From Prevotella sp. (GTDB taxonomy: Bacteria > Bacteroidota > Bacteroidia > Bacteroidales > Bacteroidaceae), in the NCBI GenBank assembly GCA_022511075.1, contig JAFLSE010000032.1:1-37226 (forward strand): a stretch of 37,226 nt of DNA, given 5' to 3'. The position numbers were made by a program, and so were the translations under genes. The notes under the pieces were generated by a model. The model saw only the letters and a program-made list of their open reading frames with translations, ran no database searches and had not been told where the DNA came from. Below are positions 25,014 to 31,700 of this stretch, piece after piece (the stretch's first letter is position 1; the number at the start of each line of letters is the position of its first letter).

Positions 25014-26048
25014 ATGGATTACTTTGCATTCCAGTGGCATATTACTGACGAGTGCGACCAGCGTTGCAAGCACTGTTACATTTTTTCCGAAAGCCATCCG
25101 AAACTGACGGAAACGCCTTGGGAGAAACTTGTGGCAGTGCTTGCAAACATTGAACGGATGGGTGAGCGAATGAAGCGCCAGCCATATTTGTATATTACAG
25201 GAGGCGACCCCATTCTGCACAGCCGCTTCTGGGATTTCCTCGAACTGGTACATTCGCGCGGCATTCCGTTTACCATTATGGGTAATCCGTTCCACCTTAC
25301 GGACGAGATGTGTCGACGGTTGAAGGCGCTCGGTTGCAGGAAATACCAGGTGTCGCTTGACGGACTTCGTGAGACGCACGACCGCTTCCGCCGCCCAGGG
25401 TCTTACGACGATACGCTGCGAGCCATCGGGACAATCCGCAAGAGTGGAATGCATTGTGCCGTTATGTCGACGGTATCTGCCACGAACATTAATGAGATAC
25501 CGCAACTTATAGAGGTCGTTGTGGAACACAAGGCAGACATCTTTGCCTTTGGGCGCTATTGCCCGACGAGCGAGGACAAGGCTCACAGGGAGGACTGGCA
25601 CATCGAACCGCAACGATACCGTGAATTCCTTGCCGAATGCTGGGCGAAGTTCGAGCAGCACAAGGATTCGGAAACCACGTTCAACCTGAAAGACCACCTA
25701 TGGACGCTGTTCCTATACGAAAAAGGACTCTTCAGGATTCCCGACGGACTCGACGATGATACCATATACGACGGCTGCAACTGCGGAAATTGCCACTTCA
25801 CCATTACGGCGGAAGGACGGCTGATGGCGTGCAGGCGTTTTGAAAGCTATGTAGGCACGACGAATGAGGAACTTTGCGATGTCTTCAACGGTCGGCGAAT
25901 GGATTTTTACCGCCGGCATGAACGTTTTGAGAAGTGCCGCAAGTGCGAATTGCTACGTTTCTGCCGCGGCTGTCCTGCCGTGTCGTACGGATATACAAGG
26001 AATTTTTATGCTCCCGACCCTCAATGTTGGAAAGACACTACACGATGA
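25014..26048 (+). CDS. Radical SAM/SPASM peptide-modifying enzyme (ACGX system type)
   Basis: A 344-residue enzyme. The radical SAM cluster motif CX3CX2C is at Cys14, Cys18 and Cys21 (CDQRCKHCY), GGDP (about 63-66) is the SAM-binding GGE-like motif, and VSLDG lies on a barrel strand. The C-terminal SPASM region has the expected cysteine pattern: a CNCGNC group, GRLMAC (GX4C), then CRKCELLRFCRGC (CX2CX5CX2C) and a last Cys in DPQC, enough for two auxiliary [4Fe-4S] clusters. Related enzymes (AlbA, anSME, QhpD) abstract a hydrogen from a peptide substrate. The likely substrate is the 70-residue Cys-rich peptide encoded 9 nt upstream. No obvious separate RiPP-recognition domain precedes the cluster motif. 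The stop overlaps the next start (ATGA). Confidence 0.93.
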   Translation: MDYFAFQWHITDECDQRCKHCYIFSESHPKLTETPWEKLVAVLANIERMGERMKRQPYLYITGGDPILHSRFWDFLELVHSRGIPFTIMGNPFHLTDEMCRRLKALGCRKYQVSLDGLRETHDRFRRPGSYDDTLRAIGTIRKSGMHCAVMSTVSATNINEIPQLIEVVVEHKADIFAFGRYCPTSEDKAHREDWHIEPQRYREFLAECWAKFEQHKDSETTFNLKDHLWTLFLYEKGLFRIPDGLDDDTIYDGCNCGNCHFTITAEGRLMACRRFESYVGTTNEELCDVFNGRRMDFYRRHERFEKCRKCELLRFCRGCPAVSYGYTRNFYAPDPQCWKDTTR

Positions 26049-27004
26049 GAGCCATTATGATTAACGGCTGCTGCAAGGCGGAAGACTTGCATGTAAGCGA
26101 GATGCCAATACCGCAGGTGCGCCCCGGCTGGGTGCTGGTGCGAGTGAGAGCCGCAGGGCTCAACCACTCGGAAGTGCTTCTGCGCACGGTAGAGGCTGAC
26201 AACGATTATATAAACACTCCCATAGTGCCTGGCATCGAGTGTGTGGGCGAGGTGGCAGATGCCTCCGACAGCCATTTGCGCACGGGCGACAAGATTATTG
26301 CCATGATGGGCGGCATGGGGCGCTCGTTCAATGGCAGTTATGCCGAATATGCGCTGCTGCCACAGGCAAACGTATTCAAGGTTGATACTGATTGGGATTG
26401 GGTGTCGCTTGCCGCCGTGCCGGAGACTTACTATACCGCCTACGGCTCACTCACCGACGGACTGATGCTTACTGCCGACGACACACTGTTAATTCGTGGT
26501 GCTACAAGCACCGTAGGGCAGGCTGCCGTCCAGTTGGCAAAAGCCATCGGCGCAACGGTAATAGCCACCACCCGCGATGCCTCGTCTTTCGGGAAACTTT
26601 GCGCCCTCGGTGCCGACCATTGCATTGTTGACGACGGAAATATAAGCCGGCAACCGCTTACCGTAAGACCCAACAAACTGCTGGAACTGATTGGTCCAAA
26701 GACTCTACGCGACTCTATGTTGACAGTAAGCCGTCCTGGCTATGTGTGTCAAACGGGCATATTAGGCAAAATATATAACATACAGCATTTCGACCCAATA
26801 AAGCAAATACCAAACGGGGTGTTCCTCACCGGCTTCTTCTCCAACTATCCCAGCCGGCAAGCCGTGGACGCTCTTTTCTCCCTTATGCGGCGAGGGTGTG
26901 TCCGTCCGCTTTATAGCCACGTGTTTGCATTGGACGACATCGCTGAAGCCCATACCCTGCTTGAAGCAGGAAAGGCTGGTGGAAAAATCATCTTAAAAAT
27001 ATAA
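26045..27004 (+). CDS. Medium-chain dehydrogenase/reductase (zinc-free, quinone-oxidoreductase-like)
   Basis: About 319 residues when read from the ATG at 26045, which overlaps the radical SAM stop; a longer frame from 25934 would run inside the radical SAM gene and lacks family similarity, so the shorter start is chosen. The GroES-like N-terminal domain reads LVRVRAAGLNHSEVLL and VPGIECVGEV. The NAD(P) Rossmann fold is marked by RGATSTVGQAAVQLAKAIGA (about 150-169). The structural and catalytic zinc cysteines are absent, as in quinone oxidoreductases. It should use NADPH to reduce an enone, quinone or similar compound. Translational coupling suggests a link to the peptide system, perhaps as a tailoring reductase, but a general detoxification role is equally possible. 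Confidence 0.87.
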   Translation: MRAIMINGCCKAEDLHVSEMPIPQVRPGWVLVRVRAAGLNHSEVLLRTVEADNDYINTPIVPGIECVGEVADASDSHLRTGDKIIAMMGGMGRSFNGSYAEYALLPQANVFKVDTDWDWVSLAAVPETYYTAYGSLTDGLMLTADDTLLIRGATSTVGQAAVQLAKAIGATVIATTRDASSFGKLCALGADHCIVDDGNISRQPLTVRPNKLLELIGPKTLRDSMLTVSRPGYVCQTGILGKIYNIQHFDPIKQIPNGVFLTGFFSNYPSRQAVDALFSLMRRGCVRPLYSHVFALDDIAEAHTLLEAGKAGGKIILKI

Positions 27005-27010
27005 AAGAAC

Positions 27011-27382
27011 ATGCCAAAAAACAACGTTACAGACCCGATGTTCCCCGAGTGCCCCGTGCGTAACGTATTGACACGGATAGGCGACAAATGGTCAATCCTC
27101 GTGCTGCTCACCCTCGACGGCAATGAGACCCCCATGCGCTTCAAAGCCATAGAAACAAACATTCCCGACATCTCGCAAAAGATGCTTACCAAAACACTGC
27201 GCGACCTTGAAGCCGACGGTCTTGTGCAGCGACAGGCATACGCCGAAGTGCCGCCGCGTGTGGAATATGCCTTGACCGACCGCTCGCGCTCGCTGATGCC
27301 ACTTATCCACAATCTTGTAGGCTGGGCACTGGAAAATTTCAGCGGCATTATCAAAGACCGCCAAACCTATCTGGGCAAATGA
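27011..27382 (+). CDS. HxlR-family winged-helix transcriptional regulator
   Basis: A 123-residue regulator. ECPVRNVLTRIGDKWSILVLLTL is the family hallmark, with the N-terminal Cys (residue 15) that senses electrophiles or oxidants in several members. The DNA-binding helix is in IPDISQKMLTKTLRDLEADGLV and the wing in VPPRVEYALTDRS. It starts 6 bp after the oxidoreductase and closes the cluster. HxlR genes often control a neighbouring oxidoreductase, so it may autoregulate the operon from the promoter at 24708 or respond to substrates of the oxidoreductase. A terminator follows directly. Confidence 0.93.
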   Translation: MPKNNVTDPMFPECPVRNVLTRIGDKWSILVLLTLDGNETPMRFKAIETNIPDISQKMLTKTLRDLEADGLVQRQAYAEVPPRVEYALTDRSRSLMPLIHNLVGWALENFSGIIKDRQTYLGK

Positions 27383-27431
27383 ATAAAAGCCTTTTCAAAA
27401 CTCTATTAAGAGCATAGAAAAGGCTTTTATT
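27382..27431. terminator. 15-bp stem terminator after the HxlR gene
   Basis: AATAAAAGCCTTTTC (27382-27396) pairs exactly with GAAAAGGCTTTTATT (27417-27431) around a 20-nt loop, with T-rich sequence after it. It overlaps the last base of the HxlR stop codon. The minus-strand DUF5053 gene ends 26 bp away, so it can serve both directions. Confidence 0.83.
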
Positions 27432-27456
27432 TGCATTTTTAGAGAACTGCCTGCCG

Positions 27457-27897
27457 TTAGAAGGCTATAGACAACAGTTTCTGACCAAGGTCGTGCAGGG
27501 CAGCCTCCAGTTGCTTTGCCTCTGCTGCGTTGAAGTGCGCTTCCTTGCCGTTCACTTGATTGCCGTTGATGCGCTGCATAAGCCACGACTGGCTCTTGCC
27601 AAAATAAGTGCTGGCTATCTGCGTCCAGTTGATGAACTTTGGCATATCGCCCATTTTCCTTCTTATGGCTTCCGACCGCCATTCGTTGATATCCTCGTCC
27701 ATTGCTGTCAGTATGCGGAAGTGGTCTTCCATAAACTCGCGGTCGAAGGCTTCTTTCTCTTCTGGTGTCATAGCAGCCTGTAACTCGTGCTGGTATTGTT
27801 TGACCGCCTCCAGTTCCTCTGGTGTCGTGGCTTTCGCGTATGCACTGGCTATCAGTTTGTGCGTCGGGTTCTTTATGTAGGTGTTCAAGTTTCTCAT
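27457..27897 (-). CDS. DUF5053 family protein
   Basis: A 146-residue protein of a Bacteroidales family that I recognise as DUF5053, function unknown. Residues 1-90 are strongly charged and helical (TPEELEAVKQYQHELQAAMT). Residues about 90-146 (INWTQIASTYFGKSQSWLMQRINGN, then EAKQLEAALHDLGQKL) look like a helix-turn-helix of the kind that recognises DNA. It is the second gene of a two-gene unit, 17 bp after a 60-residue reading frame. Similar short proteins are often found in accessory or mobile regions, but no mobility gene is near. Confidence 0.72.
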   Translation of the reverse strand: MRNLNTYIKNPTHKLIASAYAKATTPEELEAVKQYQHELQAAMTPEEKEAFDREFMEDHFRILTAMDEDINEWRSEAIRRKMGDMPKFINWTQIASTYFGKSQSWLMQRINGNQVNGKEAHFNAAEAKQLEAALHDLGQKLLSIAF

Positions 27898-27914
27898 ATT
27901 CCTTTTTATTTTTC

Positions 27915-28097
27915 TTAGTCTTCGTTTTCCAGTTGTATGCCCAATCCCAGCAGAGCCTCATGTGCTGCTTTCCACTTGTCGATGTATTCATTTATCAACT
28001 TGTCTTTCACCGGTTTTTTAGTGTCCCACTCTGCGAGTGCCTTCAGCATTTGTTCTATCTGCCGTTTATACTCTTCTGCTTCTTCTATTGTTGGCAT
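27915..28097 (-). CDS. Small acidic helical protein, unknown function
   Basis: A 60-residue reading frame beginning MPTIEEAEEYKRQIEQML, predicted to be almost entirely helical and possibly coiled coil. It has a consensus promoter with a leader of under 20 nt and lies 17 bp before the DUF5053 gene, which supports it as a real gene. I do not recognise the family. A role as a partner of the DUF5053 protein is possible from the arrangement only. Confidence 0.62.
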   Translation of the reverse strand: MPTIEEAEEYKRQIEQMLKALAEWDTKKPVKDKLINEYIDKWKAAHEALLGLGIQLENED

Positions 28098-28122
28098 TTG
28101 CTTTGTTTTCTTTTTGACTCTG

Positions 28123-28154
28123 CAAAGGTAATAATAAATTATTTATTATGCAAA
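28123..28154 (-). promoter_or_regulatory. Promoter of the small protein-DUF5053 pair
   Basis: On the minus strand TTTG (28154-28151), 20 bp, TACCTTTG (28130-28123). The predicted start near 28116 is about 19 nt before the ATG at 28097. It lies just after the end of the MBL hydrolase gene. Confidence 0.78.
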
Positions 28155-28180
28155 TAATAATTCAATTATTACGCAAATTT

Positions 28181-28825
28181 CTAATGTATGTAATATGGGT
28201 TCATTGCCAACTCGTCTGCGATTGTGGTTTGCGGTCCATGACCGCAAACCACGGTTGTGTCGTGGGGTAGGGTGGTGAGCACTTTGTGCAGCGATTGCAT
28301 CAGGGCTTGATGGTTGCCAGTGGGCAGGTCGGTGCGCCCCACGCTCATGCGGAAAAGGGTGTCGCCGGAAAAGGCTGTCTTTTCCTCTTCGCAATAGAAG
28401 AACACGCAGCCCTGAGTGTGCCCTGGCGTGTGTATGATACTAAATTTGTGCTTGCCGAAAACTATTGTATCTCTTTCTGTGAAATAGCGTCCTACGGGCG
28501 GCATCTGGTAGTCCAGACGGTATTGCATAAGCAATTCCGATTGCTGTGGCAGCATTTCTATCAGTTGTTCGTCGTCGCCGTGTACTTCGGGTTTCAGTCC
28601 GTAGTGCTCGTATATGGTGTTGTTTCCCAAGCAGTGGTCTATGTGGGCGTGAGTGCATAGAAGATGCTGCGGTTTGAGCCCGTTCTTGTCTATATAGTCT
28701 ACGATGGCGGAGCGCTCTTCCTTGAAGAAAGCACCGCAGTCTATTATCACGCACTCCTTGCTGTCGTCGCTGACAACGTAGCAGTTTTCCTGAAAGGGAT
28801 TTACTACAAAACGTTCAATTCTCAT
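28181..28825 (-). CDS. MBL-fold metallo-hydrolase (glyoxalase II-like)
   Basis: A 214-residue metallo-beta-lactamase-fold protein. HAHIDH at residues 59-64 is the HxHxDH dinuclear metal motif. Further ligands are His in HTPGHTQG, Asp in FSGDTLF and His in VCGHGP. The compact size and GRTDLPTGNH segment resemble the YcbL/GloB-like branch that hydrolyses thioesters such as S-lactoylglutathione analogues. The physiological substrate is unknown. Its ATG overlaps the rsmG stop by 4 bp, so it is the last gene of the lipoprotein-rsmG-MBL transcript. Confidence 0.9.
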   Translation of the reverse strand: MRIERFVVNPFQENCYVVSDDSKECVIIDCGAFFKEERSAIVDYIDKNGLKPQHLLCTHAHIDHCLGNNTIYEHYGLKPEVHGDDEQLIEMLPQQSELLMQYRLDYQMPPVGRYFTERDTIVFGKHKFSIIHTPGHTQGCVFFYCEEEKTAFSGDTLFRMSVGRTDLPTGNHQALMQSLHKVLTTLPHDTTVVCGHGPQTTIADELAMNPYYIH

Positions 28826-29442
28826 ACAGGCAAATAAATAATATATTTCTGCTTAAACCATTCTTCCTCGAAGAAAGTGGAGAGTTCCGTCGTCTCCACG
28901 ATATTCTTGAAAGGACTAATCTCAGCCTGCAACTCTCCGCCCTTAAGACATATAATGCCGTTGGGCAGGGCATTCTTTTGGCGCGTGGAAATGTTTTTGC
29001 GCACAATCTTTGCAAGGTCGGGCAGGGGCATTACGGCACGGCTCACAACAAAGTCGTACTTGCCTTTCTCGTTCTCGCCGCGCATCTGTTCTGCACGGCA
29101 GTTTTTCAGCCCTATTGCGTTTATCACTTCGTTTGCCACAAGGATTTTCTTTCCCGTGCCGTCGATGAGCCTGAACGTGCATTCGGGGAACATTATTGCT
29201 AACGGTATGCCGGGGAAGCCGCCGCCTGTGCCGAAGTCGAGAATGCTCGTTCCTGCGCGAAAATTTATGGCTTTGGCAATAGCCATTGAGTGCAGCACGT
29301 GGTGCAGGTATAGGTTGTCGATGTCCTTTCGCGAGATGACGTTTATCTTCGAGTTCCAGTCGTGGTAAAGTTCGTTGAGGGCTTCTAATTGCGTCACTTG
29401 TTTTTCGGACAAATCCTTGAAATATTTTCTTATTGTTTCCAT
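28822..29442 (-). CDS. rsmG: 16S rRNA (guanine-N7) methyltransferase
   Basis: A 206-residue RsmG (GidB), of normal length. It methylates N7 of G527 in 16S rRNA; loss confers low-level streptomycin resistance in many bacteria. The SAM-binding motif is ILDFGTGGGFPGIPLA near residues 67-82, preceded by NVISRKDIDNLYLHHVLHS and followed by VVSRAVMPL, all family hallmarks. It is co-directional with the lipoprotein gene 18 bp upstream and overlaps the MBL gene downstream. Confidence 0.95.
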   Translation of the reverse strand: METIRKYFKDLSEKQVTQLEALNELYHDWNSKINVISRKDIDNLYLHHVLHSMAIAKAINFRAGTSILDFGTGGGFPGIPLAIMFPECTFRLIDGTGKKILVANEVINAIGLKNCRAEQMRGENEKGKYDFVVSRAVMPLPDLAKIVRKNISTRQKNALPNGIICLKGGELQAEISPFKNIVETTELSTFFEEEWFKQKYIIYLPV

Positions 29443-29460
29443 TCGGCTTGTTGTCTTTTT

Positions 29461-30249
29461 TCAGTTATGGTTTGGGGCAACGTCATTCAACTCTTTCCAG
29501 TCCATTTGCAGTTCCGTCATTCCCATGGCGTATGGTGCTATCTCATATTGGTTATATATGAAGGTGATGCCGTCGTCGTTTATTATATATGACTGCGACG
29601 GACACATATCCATACTGTACAGATAGCCTTTCTCCTTCAGTTCGTCAATGTTTTTCGCCCCCGTTTGTTTCATCAGTTTGTCGAGCAGCAGTTCGGTGAG
29701 GCGATGCTCATAACCAGGCAGGAGCACATCGTCAAGTGTCACTTGCTTGCCTGTGTTGACGCTGAAGTTTATTACGCCTTTTGTCATCAGTCCGTGTGCT
29801 CCGCCGTCATAGGTGTCAAGTTCGAAGATATAGTTCACTATCGTGTCGGCTTTCTGCTCCGTGTGCGCTTTCAGGTCATAGTGGCATTCATACCATCCGC
29901 TGCGCTGACCTTCCTCTTTGTCTTGCTTGTAGAAGTCGGCGAAGTCGGCAATATAGTCCTTGCCTCGCTTGTTCGCGAATGAATCGACCGCTTGCTGCAT
30001 TGTGAGTCCCTGCATCATAAAGATATAATCCTCTATGGTGTTGTTTATCAGTTTCGCACGGCTGTCGTCGCCTTTGGCGTAGGGTATGTCTATTGATATG
30101 TCTATCTTCGGCGAGGTCTCGCTGTTTTCAATCCTTATCGTCTTTTCCGCCGTGGCTTTGCCAAACTCTAATTTGGGAGCGTCCCCCGTTGCCGACGAGC
30201 ATGCAGTGAGCATTGCCATACAGCCTAAAACTATCGTATTATATTTCAT
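29461..30249 (-). CDS. DUF3298/RsiV-like lipoprotein
   Basis: A 262-residue lipoprotein; LTACSS gives a lipidated Cys near residue 17. The rest matches the DUF4163/DUF3298 arrangement: SIDIPYAKGDDSRAKLINN, then YDGGAHGLMTKGVINFSVNTGK and TLDDVLLPGYEHRLTELLLD. Members include RsiV, which binds lysozyme, but the Bacteroidota lipoproteins have no assigned function. It is the first gene of a transcript with rsmG and the MBL gene, under a promoter back-to-back with that of the HAD gene. Confidence 0.83.
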   Translation of the reverse strand: MKYNTIVLGCMAMLTACSSATGDAPKLEFGKATAEKTIRIENSETSPKIDISIDIPYAKGDDSRAKLINNTIEDYIFMMQGLTMQQAVDSFANKRGKDYIADFADFYKQDKEEGQRSGWYECHYDLKAHTEQKADTIVNYIFELDTYDGGAHGLMTKGVINFSVNTGKQVTLDDVLLPGYEHRLTELLLDKLMKQTGAKNIDELKEKGYLYSMDMCPSQSYIINDDGITFIYNQYEIAPYAMGMTELQMDWKELNDVAPNHN

Positions 30250-30281
30250 TTTCTTTTCGGTTTTATAAGTTGATTACTGCG

Positions 30282-30313
30282 CAAAAGTACAATAAATATG
30301 ATTATTTACCAAA
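30282..30313 (-). promoter_or_regulatory. Promoter of the lipoprotein-rsmG-MBL operon
   Basis: On the minus strand TTTG (30313-30310), 20 bp, TACTTTTG (30289-30282). The start would be near 30275, about 26 nt before the lipoprotein ATG. Its -33 element is only 5 bp from the -33 element of the divergent promoter. Confidence 0.78.
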
Positions 30314-30318
30314 TATTA

Positions 30319-30350
30319 TTTGAATATTTTGCAAAAATACACTATCTTTG
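30319..30350 (+). promoter_or_regulatory. Promoter of the HAD hydrolase
   Basis: TTTG (30319-30322), 20 bp, TATCTTTG (30343-30350). The start would be near 30357, so the ATG at 30369 must be used; a possible upstream TTG at 30348 lies inside the -7 element. Confidence 0.78.
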
Positions 30351-30368
30351 CATCAAATTTCAATCATT

Positions 30369-31004
30369 ATGAAGAACGATTTTAAGGTGGCACTGTTCGA
30401 TTTGGACGGTGTAGTGTTTGACACAGAGCCTCAATACACGGAGTTTTGGGGCAGTCAGTGCAGGGAGTTTCACCCCGATGACCCAGGACTGGAACACAGG
30501 ATAAAAGGGCAGACGCTCGTGCAAATTTTTGACAATCATTTTACCGGCGAGTTAGAGAAAGTGCGCGCTCTCATTACCGACCGTCTCAATGAGTTTGAGC
30601 GCACAATGCGGTTTGAGTATGTGGCTGGTTTCGAGGAATTTATAAAGGCGATTAGACAGCGTGGCGTTAAGACGGCGGTGGTTACGAGCAGCAACCAAGT
30701 GAAAATGAATGCCGTTTATGAACGCCGTCCGGAGTTCCGCCAGTTGTTCGACGAGATACTTACATCCGAGGATTTCGAATATAGCAAGCCACATCCTGAT
30801 TGTTATCTGAAGGCTGCCGCGCGCTTCGCTGCCGCACCGGAGGACTGTGTTGTGTTTGAGGACAGTTTCAACGGCTTGAAGTCGGGACGCGCCGCAAACA
30901 TGTATGTTGTCGGACTTTCCACCACCAACGCCGCCGAGGATATAGCACCGCTTTGCGACGAGGTGATAGAAGATTATATTTTACTTAATACAACGAATCA
31001 TTGA
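30369..31004 (+). CDS. HAD-superfamily phosphatase (beta-phosphoglucomutase-like)
   Basis: About 211 residues when started at the ATG at 30369, the first after the promoter. HAD motif I is FDLDGVVFDTE with nucleophile Asp11 and Asp13; motif II is VVTSSN; motif III includes the Lys of SKPHPDCYL; motif IV is VFEDSFNGLKSG. The helical cap between motifs I and II places it in subfamily IA with beta-phosphoglucomutase and sugar phosphatases. It probably dephosphorylates or isomerises a small sugar phosphate; the substrate is not determined. It is monocistronic and followed by a tRNA gene 97 bp later. Confidence 0.91.
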   Translation: MKNDFKVALFDLDGVVFDTEPQYTEFWGSQCREFHPDDPGLEHRIKGQTLVQIFDNHFTGELEKVRALITDRLNEFERTMRFEYVAGFEEFIKAIRQRGVKTAVVTSSNQVKMNAVYERRPEFRQLFDEILTSEDFEYSKPHPDCYLKAAARFAAAPEDCVVFEDSFNGLKSGRAANMYVVGLSTTNAAEDIAPLCDEVIEDYILLNTTNH

Positions 31005-31058
31005 GGGCTTTTTGCTAAATTTAACATACAAATATAGTGTTTTCTCGGAAAAAAGCAC

Positions 31059-31066
31059 TACCTTTG
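31059..31066 (+). promoter_or_regulatory. -7 element of the tRNA-Arg(TCT) promoter
   Basis: TACCTTTG followed by CATCG and TTTCTGAAA. The same string follows the -7 box of the opposing tRNA promoter (31533-31526), so both tRNA promoters share a leader. No clean -33 TTTG is visible. Confidence 0.65.
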
Positions 31067-31101
31067 CATCGTTTTTCTGAAACACATTTACAATAAAGGC
31101 T

Positions 31102-31176
31102 GGTTCGGTAGCTCAGTTGGATTAGAGCAACGCCCTTCTAAGGCGTGGGTCTTGGGTTCGAACCCCAACCGAATCA
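31102..31176 (+). tRNA. tRNA-Arg (anticodon TCT)
   Basis: A 75-nt cloverleaf. The acceptor stem GGTTCGG pairs with CCGAATC (one G-T). The D arm is AGCTCAGTTGGATTAGAGC. The anticodon arm ACGCC-CTTCTAA-GGCGT has anticodon TCT, reading AGA/AGG. The T arm is GGGTTCGAACCCC-like. The discriminator is A and CCA is not encoded. Confidence 0.96.
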
Positions 31177-31232
31177 CAAGATTGTGTAGGAGAAAAGTAA
31201 TAGTGAAACAGCTTCTCAAATTTGTTAAATAA

Positions 31233-31260
31233 TAGGACATAATCCAAAACATATGTCCTA
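31233..31260. repeat. 9-bp inverted repeat downstream of tRNA-Arg(TCT)
   Basis: TAGGACATA (31233-31241) and TATGTCCTA (31252-31260) pair exactly around a 10-nt loop. No T-run follows; it may be a processing or protein-binding structure in the tRNA 3' trailer. Confidence 0.5.
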
Positions 31261-31274
31261 ATATGATACAAATA

Positions 31275-31302
31275 AAAAAGGGAAACGAATGTTTCCCTTT
31301 TT
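31275..31302. terminator. Bidirectional terminator shared by the convergent tRNA genes
   Basis: AAAAAGGGAAAC (31275-31286) pairs exactly with GTTTCCCTTTTT (31291-31302) around a 4-nt loop. Both strands end in a T-run. It is 1 nt past the 3' end of the minus-strand tRNA and about 100 bp after the plus-strand tRNA. Confidence 0.9.
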
Positions 31303-31303
31303 G

Positions 31304-31377
31304 TGACTCCTGCAGGATTCAAACCTGCAACCTTCTGATCCGTAGTCAGATGCTCTATTCAGTTGAGCTAAGGAGCC
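31304..31377 (-). tRNA. tRNA-Arg (anticodon ACG), distal copy
   Basis: A 74-nt cloverleaf on the minus strand: acceptor GGCTCCT/AGGAGTC, D arm AGCTCAACTGAATAGAGC, anticodon arm TCTGA-CTACGGA-TCAGA with anticodon ACG (A34 is normally edited to inosine to read CGU/CGC/CGA). CCA is not encoded. It is identical to the copy at 31421-31494. Confidence 0.96.
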
Positions 31378-31415
31378 CTGATAAATTTACACTTATCTAA
31401 TAACTGTTTCAAGAA

Positions 31416-31504
31416 TTTTGTGACTCCTGCAGGATTCAAACCTGCAACCTTCTGATCCGTAGTCAGATGCTCTATTCAGTTGAGCTAAGGAGCCTTGATA
31501 AATT
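31416..31504. repeat. 89-bp direct repeat unit containing tRNA-Arg(ACG)
   Basis: 31299-31387 and 31416-31504 are the same apart from one base (31378 versus 31495), with a period of 117 bp. The repeat runs beyond the tRNA by 5 bp on one side and about 10 on the other, which marks a recent tandem duplication. Confidence 0.85.
31421..31494 (-). tRNA. tRNA-Arg (anticodon ACG), promoter-proximal copy
   Basis: The sequence is identical to the 31304-31377 tRNA. It is the first tRNA after the promoter at 31557-31526, and no terminator lies between the two copies, so they should be processed from one precursor. Confidence 0.96.
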
Positions 31505-31525
31505 CTATTTTTCAGAAATTCGATG

Positions 31526-31557
31526 CAAAGGTACTACAATTTTTTGATATCGCCAAA
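31526..31557 (-). promoter_or_regulatory. Promoter of the two tRNA-Arg(ACG) genes
   Basis: On the minus strand TTTG (31557-31554), 20 bp, TACCTTTG (31533-31526), then CATCG and TTTCTGAAA as in the opposing tRNA leader. Confidence 0.82.
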
Positions 31558-31700
31558 CTTTTCAGAAACTTTTTTCGCAAAAAATGCTTGCGGAAAAACC
31601 TTGCTTGTACATCGCAGAAACCCAAATATCTTTGCATACTGGGTGGATGGCTCATCTTATGTCTCCTTTTGTAAGGGGCTGCAAAGATACCAATTTCCCG

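Noticed and set aside
24808..25029. A 73-codon Arg-rich frame antisense to the repeat peptide
   Set aside because: Repetition is imposed by the sense repeat; the promoter, spacing and Cys pattern all favour the plus-strand peptide.
25934..26044. An extended N-terminus for the zinc-free oxidoreductase
   Set aside because: The extra 37 residues lie inside the radical SAM gene in another frame; the family N-terminus begins at the 26045 ATG.
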